Part shown: in pieces, positions 24,817 through 31,671 of the stretch
Numbering within the stretch: position 1 is the stretch's first letter
Layout of the letters: each line of letters starts with the position of its first letter
NCBI GenBank assembly: GCA_015060165.1
Contig: SUZC01000007.1
Span: 1 to 64,000 of the forward strand
Direction of reading: 5' to 3'
DNA from: Rikenellaceae bacterium
GTDB taxonomy: Bacteria; Bacteroidota; Bacteroidia; Bacteroidales; Rikenellaceae
Length of the DNA stretch: 64,000 nt
Position numbers and translations under genes: made by a program
The notes under the pieces: generated by a model
Database searches by the model: none
What the model was told of the DNA's origin: nothing
Seen by the model: the letters and a program-made list of their open reading frames with translations, nothing else

Positions 24817-24835
24817 TAAAGAGGAGGAGAGCAAT

Positions 24836-25273
24836 ATGGAAGTTATTCTTATCAAAGACGTAGAGAACTTGGGTTATGCTAACGATATCGTTAATGTAAA
24901 GCCCGGTTACGCAAACAATTACTTGATTCCTCAGGGCTTCGCTAAGGCTGCAACAGCTTCTGCTAAGAAGGTATTGGCTGAGAACTTGCGCCAGCGTGCT
25001 CACAAGGACGCTAAGATTTTGGCTGACGCTCAGGCATTGGCTGAGAAGATCGCTAACTTGCCTTTGACTATCACAGTTAAGGCTGAGGAGGGTAAGATCT
25101 TCGGTTCTGTAACATCGGCTGACGTTGCTGAGGCTTTGGCAGCTAAGGAGGTTACAGTTGACCGCAAGGCTATCACAGTTGACCCTATCAAGACTGTTGG
25201 CGAGTACACTGCAACTGTTAAGCTTCACCGCGAGGTTAAGGCTACTGTAGCTTTGTCAGTAGTAGCAGAGTAA
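24836..25273 (+). CDS. rplI: 50S ribosomal protein L9
   Basis: 145 aa. The N-domain 'VEVILIKDVENLGYANDIVNVKPGYANNYL' (first 30 residues, read in parts) is followed by the connecting helix and C-domain. GAGGAGGAG lies 7 nt before the start, a strong Shine-Dalgarno for this phylum. Its stop codon is at the first base of repeat copy 2. Confidence 0.98.
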   Translation: MEVILIKDVENLGYANDIVNVKPGYANNYLIPQGFAKAATASAKKVLAENLRQRAHKDAKILADAQALAEKIANLPLTITVKAEEGKIFGSVTSADVAEALAAKEVTVDRKAITVDPIKTVGEYTATVKLHREVKATVALSVVAE

Positions 25274-25393
25274 AAATTACCTAACGATGCTCTTTTGGCA
25301 TCTGTTCGGTTGCGAAAATGCTCACATACGCCAAGTATGCTCCGCTTTTCGCTCGGTCACAGCTTCAAAATAGCTATCGTTATGTGAATTTTT
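25271..25393 (+). repeat. Nested-hairpin intergenic repeat, copy 2 (after rplI)
   Basis: A 123-bp element. Outer arms AAAAATT/AATTTTT and TAACGAT/ATCGTTA, middle arms CTGT/ACAG and GCGAAAA/TTTTCGC, and core GCTCACATACGCCAAGTATGC (25319-25339). The 5' arm begins in the rplI stop codon. A terminator follows after 7 nt. Confidence 0.85.
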
Positions 25394-25400
25394 CAATATT

Positions 25401-25429
25401 AATGCTCAACCGCAAGGTTGGGCATTTTT
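25401..25429 (+). terminator. Terminator of the rpsF-rpsR-rplI operon
   Basis: AATGCTCAACC (25401-25411), GCAA loop, GGTTGGGCATT (25416-25426), then a T run. Confidence 0.88.
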
Positions 25430-25543
25430 ATTCGAGTGGGGCAACGTGGCAAGCCTTGAAAAGCCACTTTAATACAAGCAAAATATGTTTAGAGCAAGAT
25501 TCCGTATTGGGGTCTTGCTTTTTTTTGTTTGAGTAAAAAGTTA
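25427..25543 (+). other. Inter-terminator stretch with a second terminator, possible small RNA
   Basis: Between the rplI terminator and the terminator at 25544 there is GTGGC...GCCAC (about 25447-25468). After it AGCAAGATTCC (25493-25503) pairs with GGGGTCTTGCT (25509-25519) and a run of eight T follows. A lone extra intrinsic terminator suggests a short transcript or a backup terminator. I see no clear promoter and no credible ORF. Confidence 0.35.
25493..25527 (+). terminator. Second plus-strand terminator
   Basis: 11-bp stem (two T-G pairs), 5-nt loop, then a run of eight T. Confidence 0.8.
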
Positions 25544-25573
25544 TTAAGCCCATCGGGAATGCGATGGGCTTAA
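25544..25573. terminator. Terminator hairpin of the ExbB-like gene
   Basis: TTAAGCCCATCG (25544-25555) and CGATGGGCTTAA (25562-25573), perfect 12-bp arms with a 6-nt loop. It lies 32 nt past the ExbB-like stop codon. Confidence 0.75.
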
Positions 25574-25605
25574 TTTGTATAATAGAAATAGTTGATTGTT
25601 GGGAA

Positions 25606-26022
25606 TTAAATGGTTTTTGGTTTCTGTATTATGCGTATTATAAGGGAAATGATATATACGATACAGCTCCAAATGGGTGCAATGAGAGCTACTTTTGCGC
25701 TGCCATAAATCACAACCGCAGAAACATCGGGAGCTTGTTGTAATGATGTAAAGGCTTGGTATAATCCCATTGCTACCGAAATAAACCCTAATACAAGTGC
25801 TATATTCCCAAATTCCTTTACGCAAGATGGCATCTTCCACGCTGCCAACAATACGCCCACCAAAGAGAGTGTGATAAGTGACATATATATGACGCCACCC
25901 TCTTGATATAGTTGGTAAATTGAGGTGTGTGATTCGGCAGGTATGAAAATTTCAGCCTCTTGGGCAAATGCTGTAGCGACAAAAATAGTTGCAATAAAAA
26001 TAATCATAATGTACTTTTTCAT
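25606..26022 (-). CDS. Small MotA/TolQ/ExbB-like membrane protein
   Basis: 138 aa. A signal-like helix (1-20) and three further hydrophobic helices (about 38-58, 68-88, 105-128). 'SLITLSLVGVLLAAWK' and the last two helices with conserved small residues resemble the channel core of ExbB/TolQ/MotA proteins, but the cytoplasmic loop is nearly absent and no ExbD partner is adjacent. It is divergent from a LytTR regulator across a 12-bp dyad, which suggests shared control. Confidence 0.65.
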   Translation of the reverse strand: MKKYIMIIFIATIFVATAFAQEAEIFIPAESHTSIYQLYQEGGVIYMSLITLSLVGVLLAAWKMPSCVKEFGNIALVLGFISVAMGLYQAFTSLQQAPDVSAVVIYGSAKVALIAPIWSCIVYIISLIIRIIQKPKTI

Positions 26023-26071
26023 TGTTTTGTAGTTTTTTTGTTTGACATCTGTTTTGTGGAATTCCGTATTG

Positions 26072-26103
26072 CAAAGATAGCGTTAGAAGCATCTTTTTTG
26101 CAA
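26072..26103 (-). promoter_or_regulatory. Promoter of the ExbB-like gene
   Basis: Minus strand: TTG (26101-26103), 21-bp spacer, TATCTTTG (26072-26079). Confidence 0.65.
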
Positions 26104-26112
26104 GGTAGAAAC

Positions 26113-26145
26113 CCCGAGTTGGGGTGTCAAATCCCCCAATTCGGG
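26113..26145. promoter_or_regulatory. 12-bp dyad in the ExbB-like/LytTR divergent region
   Basis: CCCGAGTTGGGG (26113-26124) and CCCCAATTCGGG (26134-26145) are inverted repeats with one G-T mismatch. The dyad lies just upstream of the -33 of one gene and about 32 bp upstream of the -7 of the other. No T tract follows, so an operator is more likely than a terminator. Confidence 0.55.
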
Positions 26146-26176
26146 TACTTGTGGCTTTTACCGAATCCCTTTTTTG

Positions 26177-26184
26177 TATCTTTG
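26177..26184 (+). promoter_or_regulatory. Promoter of the LytTR gene, probably leaderless
   Basis: TATCTTTG -7 box with only 4 nt to the ATG at 26189, so transcription would begin at or next to the start codon. Confidence 0.55.
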
Positions 26185-26188
26185 TGAT

Positions 26189-26890
26189 ATGAGAATAGTG
26201 TGTACGATACTGTATTGGGCTATTTGTCTTGTTATACTGGCGACGATTCTTTCGTCGTTAGGATACAATTTTTCGGTGTCGATGTTTGTAAGTTCGATGT
26301 TCCTGCCTGGATTATTGATGATAAAATATTTTATTTCGCAAATCTCATTCTCGCATTTGAAACAAGGTGTGTTGAATATCTGTTTCCTTGCAATGGCTGT
26401 ATTGGTATTGACCTATCTGCTTCTGTTTTGTGCCAATAATTATTTGGGCGTAGGGGTCTATTATAATAGCGATTTTGATTTCCCGCCGCTATTGCTGAAT
26501 CCTATTTTTCTACTCTTTGTGCTGGCGGCATTGGCGCTACCCGAGTGGTTGCTCGATAATTATCTTAAACGTCGCGAGGCTGCACGTCCGCAAATAGTGG
26601 ATTTTATCTCGGACCGTCGGCATATCTCTATGCCTACCGAAGAGATCCGTTATGTGGAATCGCTTGATAGCGAGGTTGTGGTGCATACCGTATCGGGAGA
26701 AAAATTGCGTACGCGTACTCCTATTTCGAGGTGGGAAGCTACTCTTAACGAACTGCACTTTATTCGCATACATCGTTCCTATATTGTTCGTCGGGAATTG
26801 ATTGTTCGAGCCTCGCGAGTCGAGGTAGAATTGGAGGGAGTGACACTCCCCGTTTCGCGCAAATATGCCGAAAAGGTGGGCGAAATATAA
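26189..26890 (+). CDS. Membrane-bound LytTR transcriptional regulator
   Basis: 233 aa. Four N-terminal hydrophobic helices (about 1-115) are followed by a LytTR DNA-binding domain (about 140-230). That domain contains 'RYVESLDSEVVVHTVSGEKLRTRTPISRWE' (in parts) and 'FIRIHRSYIVRRELI'. There is no receiver domain and no histidine kinase nearby, so the membrane part may itself sense. I chose the ATG at 26189; the upstream TTG at 26174 would lie inside the -7 box. The stop codon is inside a terminator stem. Confidence 0.85.
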   Translation: MRIVCTILYWAICLVILATILSSLGYNFSVSMFVSSMFLPGLLMIKYFISQISFSHLKQGVLNICFLAMAVLVLTYLLLFCANNYLGVGVYYNSDFDFPPLLLNPIFLLFVLAALALPEWLLDNYLKRREAARPQIVDFISDRRHISMPTEEIRYVESLDSEVVVHTVSGEKLRTRTPISRWEATLNELHFIRIHRSYIVRRELIVRASRVEVELEGVTLPVSRKYAEKVGEI

Positions 26891-26930
26891 TAAACAATGG
26901 GTAAGCCTATAACCTACCCATTGTTTATTA
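26888..26930. terminator. Bidirectional terminator overlapping the LytTR stop codon
   Basis: TAATAAACAATGGGTA (26888-26903) and TACCCATTGTTTATTA (26915-26930) form a perfect 16-bp stem; TAA 26888-26890 is the LytTR stop. Confidence 0.85.
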
Positions 26931-26939
26931 TATTCCCTT

Positions 26940-28184
26940 TTATATACCTCCGTCAAGAAGCCAGACCTTATTCTTATTGTCATTGCGGAGTGCGAGTACC
27001 AAAGTCTCTTTGCGACCATCGGCTAAGACAACCTTACATTTTACGAATTTGCCCGGGTACAATCCCGATGAGAATGACTTTCCTATCGATTTTACCTCTA
27101 ATCCTTTGTAAATAGATTCCAATTTAGGTATATAATCCCCGTAGTAGGCCATTGCAGTCCCTAAAATCTCTTTGTCCCAACTCTTCATTGCCTGCAAAAT
27201 TATCTTGGCAGCCTCATCGGCGGTGATGCCTGCGAGTGGCGACGAAGCAGATTTAGCAATATCTAACTGCTGGAACGAAATCGTGCTGAGGTCTTTGTTT
27301 GACAAATCATTGGGAGTCAACGGTTCATCGTAGGCTATGCTTTGGGTTTCGATAACCGTAATAGGTTTGTCGTCAACCACAAAGTCGATTCGCATCTGCA
27401 CGAGCTCTCCTGTTGTCTTTGCAAACGAATATACCCTAATCGTGTTGGCCTCGGCCAAAGATGTGTTTATCATATAATCGCTTTGCGAGTAGTTGCCTTG
27501 TGCCGTTGTCGTAGCTCTGACAATAACCAACTCACCATTGTCGAGAATCTCGTATTTTGTTCCTTTGCGGTTCTCTGCAAGGCGGCTCTCGGCGTTAAGT
27601 AACAGACGAGGGTCAAGCATAATTGCCAAATCTCCGTTAACATATCCTTCGGGATTTTGTTTCCAACCCATATTCCCATCTTTGCCTCCTATCCACTGAT
27701 ATACATAATCGCCAGCGTCGTTGGCTCCTTTGTATAACAATGTGCGACCATTCTGTTTTTCGATGCACCACAGCATTGGCTCACCGTATATTACTTTGAC
27801 AGTTGCAGGAGTGAAGCCGAGCGAGGGATTGATGTAATCTATTGGCTCGTCGGGCTCGGTGCGCACCTTTAATTTCATTACCATTGTCTTTGCATCTTGT
27901 ACTGCGATTAAGGCATTTGAAAAATACTTGCGTGCTGCGTATGCGGGGGTGTTAAATGTTAATGTGATTGCAATCGCCACGACTGCGGCTGCCGAGCCTA
28001 TTGCTCCGAGCCAATAACTCATACGGCTGCGAGAGCGCTTGGGCTGAGCCTGAGTGTTGGACTCGGATTGCTGTGCGGCAGCTTGGAGTATTCTCTCGCG
28101 CAGGTCTGCTGATGGTTTTACCTCTACCTTTGGAGTGAGCATATCAATAATCTGCTCGTTGTTGTGATATTCTTGTGTTTTCAT
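26940..28184 (-). CDS. Anti-sigma-like membrane protein with LolA-like periplasmic domain
   Basis: 414 aa. A cytoplasmic N-terminus of about 55 residues starts 'MKTQEYHNNEQIIDMLTPKV'. One transmembrane helix (about 57-75, 'WLGAIGSAAAVVAIAITLT') leads to a large periplasmic part, whose middle resembles a LolA-like lipid-carrier fold. Its place 14 nt after an ECF sigma gene suggests it restrains that sigma factor. The pairing rests on gene order and topology, not a recognised anti-sigma motif. Confidence 0.75.
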   Translation of the reverse strand: MKTQEYHNNEQIIDMLTPKVEVKPSADLRERILQAAAQQSESNTQAQPKRSRSRMSYWLGAIGSAAAVVAIAITLTFNTPAYAARKYFSNALIAVQDAKTMVMKLKVRTEPDEPIDYINPSLGFTPATVKVIYGEPMLWCIEKQNGRTLLYKGANDAGDYVYQWIGGKDGNMGWKQNPEGYVNGDLAIMLDPRLLLNAESRLAENRKGTKYEILDNGELVIVRATTTAQGNYSQSDYMINTSLAEANTIRVYSFAKTTGELVQMRIDFVVDDKPITVIETQSIAYDEPLTPNDLSNKDLSTISFQQLDIAKSASSPLAGITADEAAKIILQAMKSWDKEILGTAMAYYGDYIPKLESIYKGLEVKSIGKSFSSGLYPGKFVKCKVVLADGRKETLVLALRNDNKNKVWLLDGGI

Positions 28185-28198
28185 AGTTGTTGTTTGCT

Positions 28199-28684
28199 TT
28201 AATTAATAAATCGTTGCTTTAATTTTTCGATGCCGCTGGCGAATCGACTCTTGATTGTTGTTGCAGGCTCTTCGAGCATTTCGGCTATTTCGGTAAACTT
28301 TAATCCTGCGTGTATGTGCAGGCGAATGACTTCGGTTTGCGATTCGGGCAAAAGTGACAATAGTCTCTCGATGCGTCTGAACTCCTCTTCGGCCTCCATT
28401 TCGTTGCTATATGCTGGCGAGGTCATCTTCTCCTCCAATGGCGCAAGTGTTGATTTTCGGCGTATCATATCGACGCATCCATTCGATACTATGCGGAAAA
28501 GATATGCCTTTGGATTGCTGATGGGTGTTGTGGTAGATGCTATTTTCAGAAAGGCATCTTGTACAACATCTTCGGCATCGCTGCGATTACCCACGCGATA
28601 GAAGGCGTAGCGAAACAGCTGTTCCTGCCACTTATCTATCCATTCGGCAAGTTGTTCGATATTGTTGTTTGAGTTAAGTTTCAT
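28199..28684 (-). CDS. ECF-subfamily RNA polymerase sigma factor
   Basis: 161 aa. Region 2 'LFRYAFYRVGNRSDAEDVVQDAFLKI' (in parts, residues 24-50) and region 4 'LPESQTEVIRLHIHAGLKFTEIAEML' (about 112-140) are clear. It directs transcription of an extracytoplasmic-stress regulon and is probably held by the membrane protein downstream. A palindrome at 28704-28718 sits 20 nt before the start. Confidence 0.92.
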   Translation of the reverse strand: MKLNSNNNIEQLAEWIDKWQEQLFRYAFYRVGNRSDAEDVVQDAFLKIASTTTPISNPKAYLFRIVSNGCVDMIRRKSTLAPLEEKMTSPAYSNEMEAEEEFRRIERLLSLLPESQTEVIRLHIHAGLKFTEIAEMLEEPATTIKSRFASGIEKLKQRFIN

Positions 28685-28703
28685 AATGTAAATGTTTATA
28701 TTT

Positions 28704-28718
28704 CAAACGCTGCGTTTG
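28704..28718. promoter_or_regulatory. Palindrome upstream of the ECF sigma gene
   Basis: CAAACGC (28704-28710), one base, GCGTTTG (28712-28718). Candidate operator or part of an autoregulated promoter; no TAnnTTTG box is present here. Confidence 0.4.
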
Positions 28719-28841
28719 ACTATATGACGTGAAATTAGCAAAAAAGACGAAATCGGGTGTAGATTTTTTTGAAAAATAGACTTTTCGATATTGCTATGGT
28801 TGAAATTGTGAGAATAAGGGCAACAATTTTGAATTAATCTG

Positions 28842-28849
28842 TATCTTTG
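28842..28849 (+). promoter_or_regulatory. Promoter of thiL
   Basis: TATCTTTG -7 box, 18 nt before the ATG at 28868. Confidence 0.6.
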
Positions 28850-28867
28850 CGTAAAATAATTTCTGTT

Positions 28868-29899
28868 ATGAGCGAAAAGAAGCGTACCGAGATTGCCGAG
28901 CTGGGAGAGTTCGGATTGATTGACCATCTTACAAAAGATTTTTCACCAGCAAACAAAACCACCATCCGAGGTGTGGGCGACGATGCTGCTGTTGTGGCCG
29001 CAGGTCGTGATGATGGGGTAGTTATCTCGACCGATTCGTTGTTGGAGGGAATCGATTTTGATTTAACCTACTTCCCGATGAAGCACCTCGGATATAAGGC
29101 CGTAACGGTCGGCGTGAGCGATATCTTGGCAATGAACGCCTGCCCTGAGCAGATTATCATCTCGCTCGGTGTGTCGTCGAAGATTCCCGTTGAGGCGTTG
29201 GAGGATTTGTACGAGGGTATGGCCTTTGCCTGCAAGGAGTTGGGTGTTGATTTGGTGGGTGGCGATACGTCGGCATCGATGACGGGCCTTGTGATTAACA
29301 TTACAGCCATAGGTCGCGCCAAGCGTAAGGCTATCTCGTATCGCAGCGGTGCGCAGTTCAACGACCTGATATGCATCACAGGCAATTTGGGTGCTGCCTA
29401 TATGGGTTTGCAACTTTTGGAGCGTGAGAAGCGCGTGTTATCGAATGTTGAGAATCCTGAGCCGCAGTTCAAGGGATATGAATATTTGTTGCAGAGCTAT
29501 CTGAAACCCCGTGCCCGCAAGGATATCATAGATTTGTTGGCCGAAGAGAAGATTGTGCCGACCTCGATGATTGACCTCTCGGACGGCTTGGCCAGCGAGG
29601 TATTGCAGATTTGTAAGGCGTCTAAATGTGGTGCGAGAATCTATCTTGACCGCATACCCATTGCTAAGCAGACTACCCAGCTTGCCGAGGAGATGCACAT
29701 AGACCCTGTGGTGGCAGCATTGAATGGAGGCGAGGATTATGAGTTGATGTTCACCGTACCTCTCGCTATGCAGGAGCAGGTGATGCGCTTGGGTGTGGTT
29801 GATGTTGTGGGTCACATTACGCGCGAATCAACGGGAGCATATTTGGTAACTCCCGATGGTAGCGACATCAAACTCCGCGCACAAGGATTTAAGGAGTAA
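28868..29899 (+). CDS. thiL: Thiamine-monophosphate kinase
   Basis: Phosphorylates thiamine monophosphate to the diphosphate cofactor. 'GVGDDAAVV' near residue 33, 'STDSLLEGIDFD' near 50, 'LVGGDTSAS' near 128, and 'NGGEDYELMFTVP' near 283 are the AIR-synthase/ThiL signatures. The length of 343 aa fits. I start at the ATG at 28868; the TTG at 28847 lies inside the -7 box. No other thiamine gene is adjacent. Confidence 0.96.
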   Translation: MSEKKRTEIAELGEFGLIDHLTKDFSPANKTTIRGVGDDAAVVAAGRDDGVVISTDSLLEGIDFDLTYFPMKHLGYKAVTVGVSDILAMNACPEQIIISLGVSSKIPVEALEDLYEGMAFACKELGVDLVGGDTSASMTGLVINITAIGRAKRKAISYRSGAQFNDLICITGNLGAAYMGLQLLEREKRVLSNVENPEPQFKGYEYLLQSYLKPRARKDIIDLLAEEKIVPTSMIDLSDGLASEVLQICKASKCGARIYLDRIPIAKQTTQLAEEMHIDPVVAALNGGEDYELMFTVPLAMQEQVMRLGVVDVVGHITRESTGAYLVTPDGSDIKLRAQGFKE

Positions 29900-29950
29900 A
29901 TCTTAACTTGGACGATGCGAAGTAGGGCTGTTGGTGCAAAGCGCCGAGTT

Positions 29951-30637
29951 CTACTCGCTGCGATATAATACTGATTGACCTTTTTTGTCGGTCAGAATGG
30001 TAAGTGTTCTTCGGTCGCCATCAATTCCAATGGCGGCCGTTGTTGTGAATTCCATTTTGCGTCGGGCAGGGGGCAGTATCTCCTGCTCGTCGGCTTTTTT
30101 GCGGTCGGTTTTCGATGTTACCTTTTGGGAACGCTCTTCGATGATGGGTGGCAACGATACCTCGCCCGAAATCTGTATCGTGTCCTCATGAGTAGTTAGT
30201 TGCCATTGCTTGAACTCTACAGTCTGCGAGGGTTGCATCTGGCGGATGTTGCCATTGGGGAGCAGCTCGATGTCGATTCTAAATTTATTATGCTCACCAT
30301 TGGTCCATCGGCCCAATGCTCGGGGATAGCTATCGTTGGTGATGATATTTATGGCTACGGGGGTTGAGCCTTCGTCGTTGGGTTGGAATATAACCTCTAC
30401 AATGTTGCCCTCGACCAAACCATTGCTCTCGTAATTGGTGTTGTCGTCAATTAGGAAACTCATCCTGCGCACACTCTCTAACTTTATCTCGGCCGAATCG
30501 GTAACTTCTACAATCAATGTCTGATTGCTCCCAATCTTATCAATGTAGCCTGCGACGCTTACTGGAGCCAGCTCCTTGCTGCACGAGTGACATAAGAGGA
30601 CCAAAAATGTAAGGGCGAAAATTATCTTTGTTCTCAT
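29951..30637 (-). CDS. Lipoprotein of unknown function
   Basis: 228 aa. The start at 30637 gives a clean signal peptide, MRTKIIFALTFLVLLCHSC, with lipidated Cys19; a longer frame to 30766 would cross the promoter. The mature part is polar with beta-rich stretches ('TLIVEVTDSAEIKLESVRRM', 'EVIFQPNDEGSTPVAINI'). I recognise no family. It converges on thiL, with an imperfect hairpin and no T run between them. Confidence 0.7.
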   Translation of the reverse strand: MRTKIIFALTFLVLLCHSCSKELAPVSVAGYIDKIGSNQTLIVEVTDSAEIKLESVRRMSFLIDDNTNYESNGLVEGNIVEVIFQPNDEGSTPVAINIITNDSYPRALGRWTNGEHNKFRIDIELLPNGNIRQMQPSQTVEFKQWQLTTHEDTIQISGEVSLPPIIEERSQKVTSKTDRKKADEQEILPPARRKMEFTTTAAIGIDGDRRTLTILTDKKGQSVLYRSE

Positions 30638-30660
30638 CGTAAATACTCTTTTAAGTGCTA

Positions 30661-30668
30661 CAAAGTTA
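30661..30668 (-). promoter_or_regulatory. Promoter of the 29951-30637 lipoprotein gene
   Basis: Minus-strand TAACTTTG -7 box, 23 nt before the start codon. Confidence 0.55.
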
Positions 30669-30773
30669 GTAAAAAGTAATGTGTAAAGTAGCAGATGTGG
30701 CGAAAATGATACTTTTGGGACGATTGGAACGAAAAATATCGATTCAAACGTGTTTATTTCAAACAAGTTTTTG

Positions 30774-30781
30774 TAATTTTG
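30774..30781 (+). promoter_or_regulatory. Promoter of adk
   Basis: TAATTTTG -7 box, 34 nt before the start codon. Confidence 0.55.
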
Positions 30782-30815
30782 GCATTGGTTAGGTTAAATA
30801 ATAAACACAATATTT

Positions 30816-31391
30816 ATGCTTAATATTATTTTGTTTGGCGCACCCGGCTGCGGTAAGGGTACTCAGGCTGTGCGCATCAAGGAGAAGTATAACATCAATC
30901 ATATCTCTACCGGCGAGGTAATTCGCGGTGAGATTTCACGTGGTACAGAACTCGGTAAGAGTATGCAGGAGTATATCGAGGCTGGTAAACTGGCTCCCGA
31001 TTCAATCGTAATCGGAATGATTCGCAACTATATGGCCGAGCATAAAGATGCTGCTGGTAATATCTTCGATGGTTTCCCTCGTACAACAGCACAAGCCGAG
31101 GAGTTCGATCGCATCTTGGCCGAGAGTGGTGAGAGTGTGAATGTGATGGTATATATGGATGTGCCAGAGGAGGAGTTGGTAAAGCGTATCTTGTTGCGTG
31201 GTAAGGATTCGGGTCGTGCCGACGATGCATCGGAAGATGTTATCCGCAACCGTATCTCAGTATATCGCGAGCAGACAGCTATCGTAGCTGACCACTATTC
31301 AAAGCAGGGCAAATACGTTGCTATTGATGGTGTGGGTACTATGGATGAGGTGTTTGAGCGTATATGTGCGGCTATCGACGCTAACCGATAA
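30816..31391 (+). CDS. adk: Adenylate kinase
   Basis: Converts AMP and ATP to two ADP. P-loop GAPGCGKGTQ at residues 8-17, 'STGEVIRGEI', 'FDGFPRTTAQAEEFD' and 'RGKDSGRADD' are diagnostic. At 191 aa it is the short-lid form without a zinc-binding LID. Its stop codon abuts repeat copy 3. Confidence 0.97.
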   Translation: MLNIILFGAPGCGKGTQAVRIKEKYNINHISTGEVIRGEISRGTELGKSMQEYIEAGKLAPDSIVIGMIRNYMAEHKDAAGNIFDGFPRTTAQAEEFDRILAESGESVNVMVYMDVPEEELVKRILLRGKDSGRADDASEDVIRNRISVYREQTAIVADHYSKQGKYVAIDGVGTMDEVFERICAAIDANR

Positions 31392-31514
31392 AAATCCATC
31401 TAATGTGGCTCTTTTGGCATCTGCTGGGTCGTGAAAATGCTCACATACGCCAAGTATGCTGCGGATTCTCTTGCCTTCGAGCAGCCTCAAAATTGCCTAC
31501 ATTATATGAATTTT
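31390..31514 (+). repeat. Nested-hairpin intergenic repeat, copy 3 (after adk)
   Basis: A 125-bp element. Outer arms AAAATCCATCTAATGT and ACATTATATGAATTTT pair with a few mismatches. The middle arms CTGCT/AGCAG flank the core GCTCACATACGCCAAGTATGC (31439-31459). It starts at the adk stop codon and a terminator follows after 56 nt. Confidence 0.85.
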
Positions 31515-31570
31515 CATTTGTAGAATCTGCCTGTAGAAATTACGTATTTATTATACGATGAAATAGTTTT

Positions 31571-31602
31571 AGGGTTATCCGTAGGACCGGGTAACCCTTT
31601 TT
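31571..31602 (+). terminator. Terminator of adk
   Basis: AGGGTTA (31571-31577) and TAACCCT (31592-31598) with inner CC/GG pairs, then T-rich sequence. Confidence 0.8.
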
Positions 31603-31613
31603 AATTGTTATGC

Positions 31614-31644
31614 TTGATAATCTGCGCAGATTATTATAACTTTG
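31614..31644 (+). promoter_or_regulatory. Promoter of the esterase gene with an 18-bp palindrome in the spacer
   Basis: TTG (31614-31616), 20-bp spacer, TAACTTTG (31637-31644). The spacer is occupied by the perfect palindrome ATAATCTGCGCAGATTAT (31617-31634), an ideal position for a repressor. Confidence 0.7.
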
Positions 31645-31671
31645 CTTTAAACCTATAAGATAAAGAATTAT

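Noticed and set aside
25318..25536. 72-codon open frame after rplI
   Set aside because: It lies across the nested hairpin repeat and two terminators; similar frames in the other repeat copies would also be spurious.
29900..29950. Terminator between thiL and the convergent lipoprotein gene
   Set aside because: An imperfect GCGAAGTAG/CTACTCGC hairpin exists, but there is no T run on either side.
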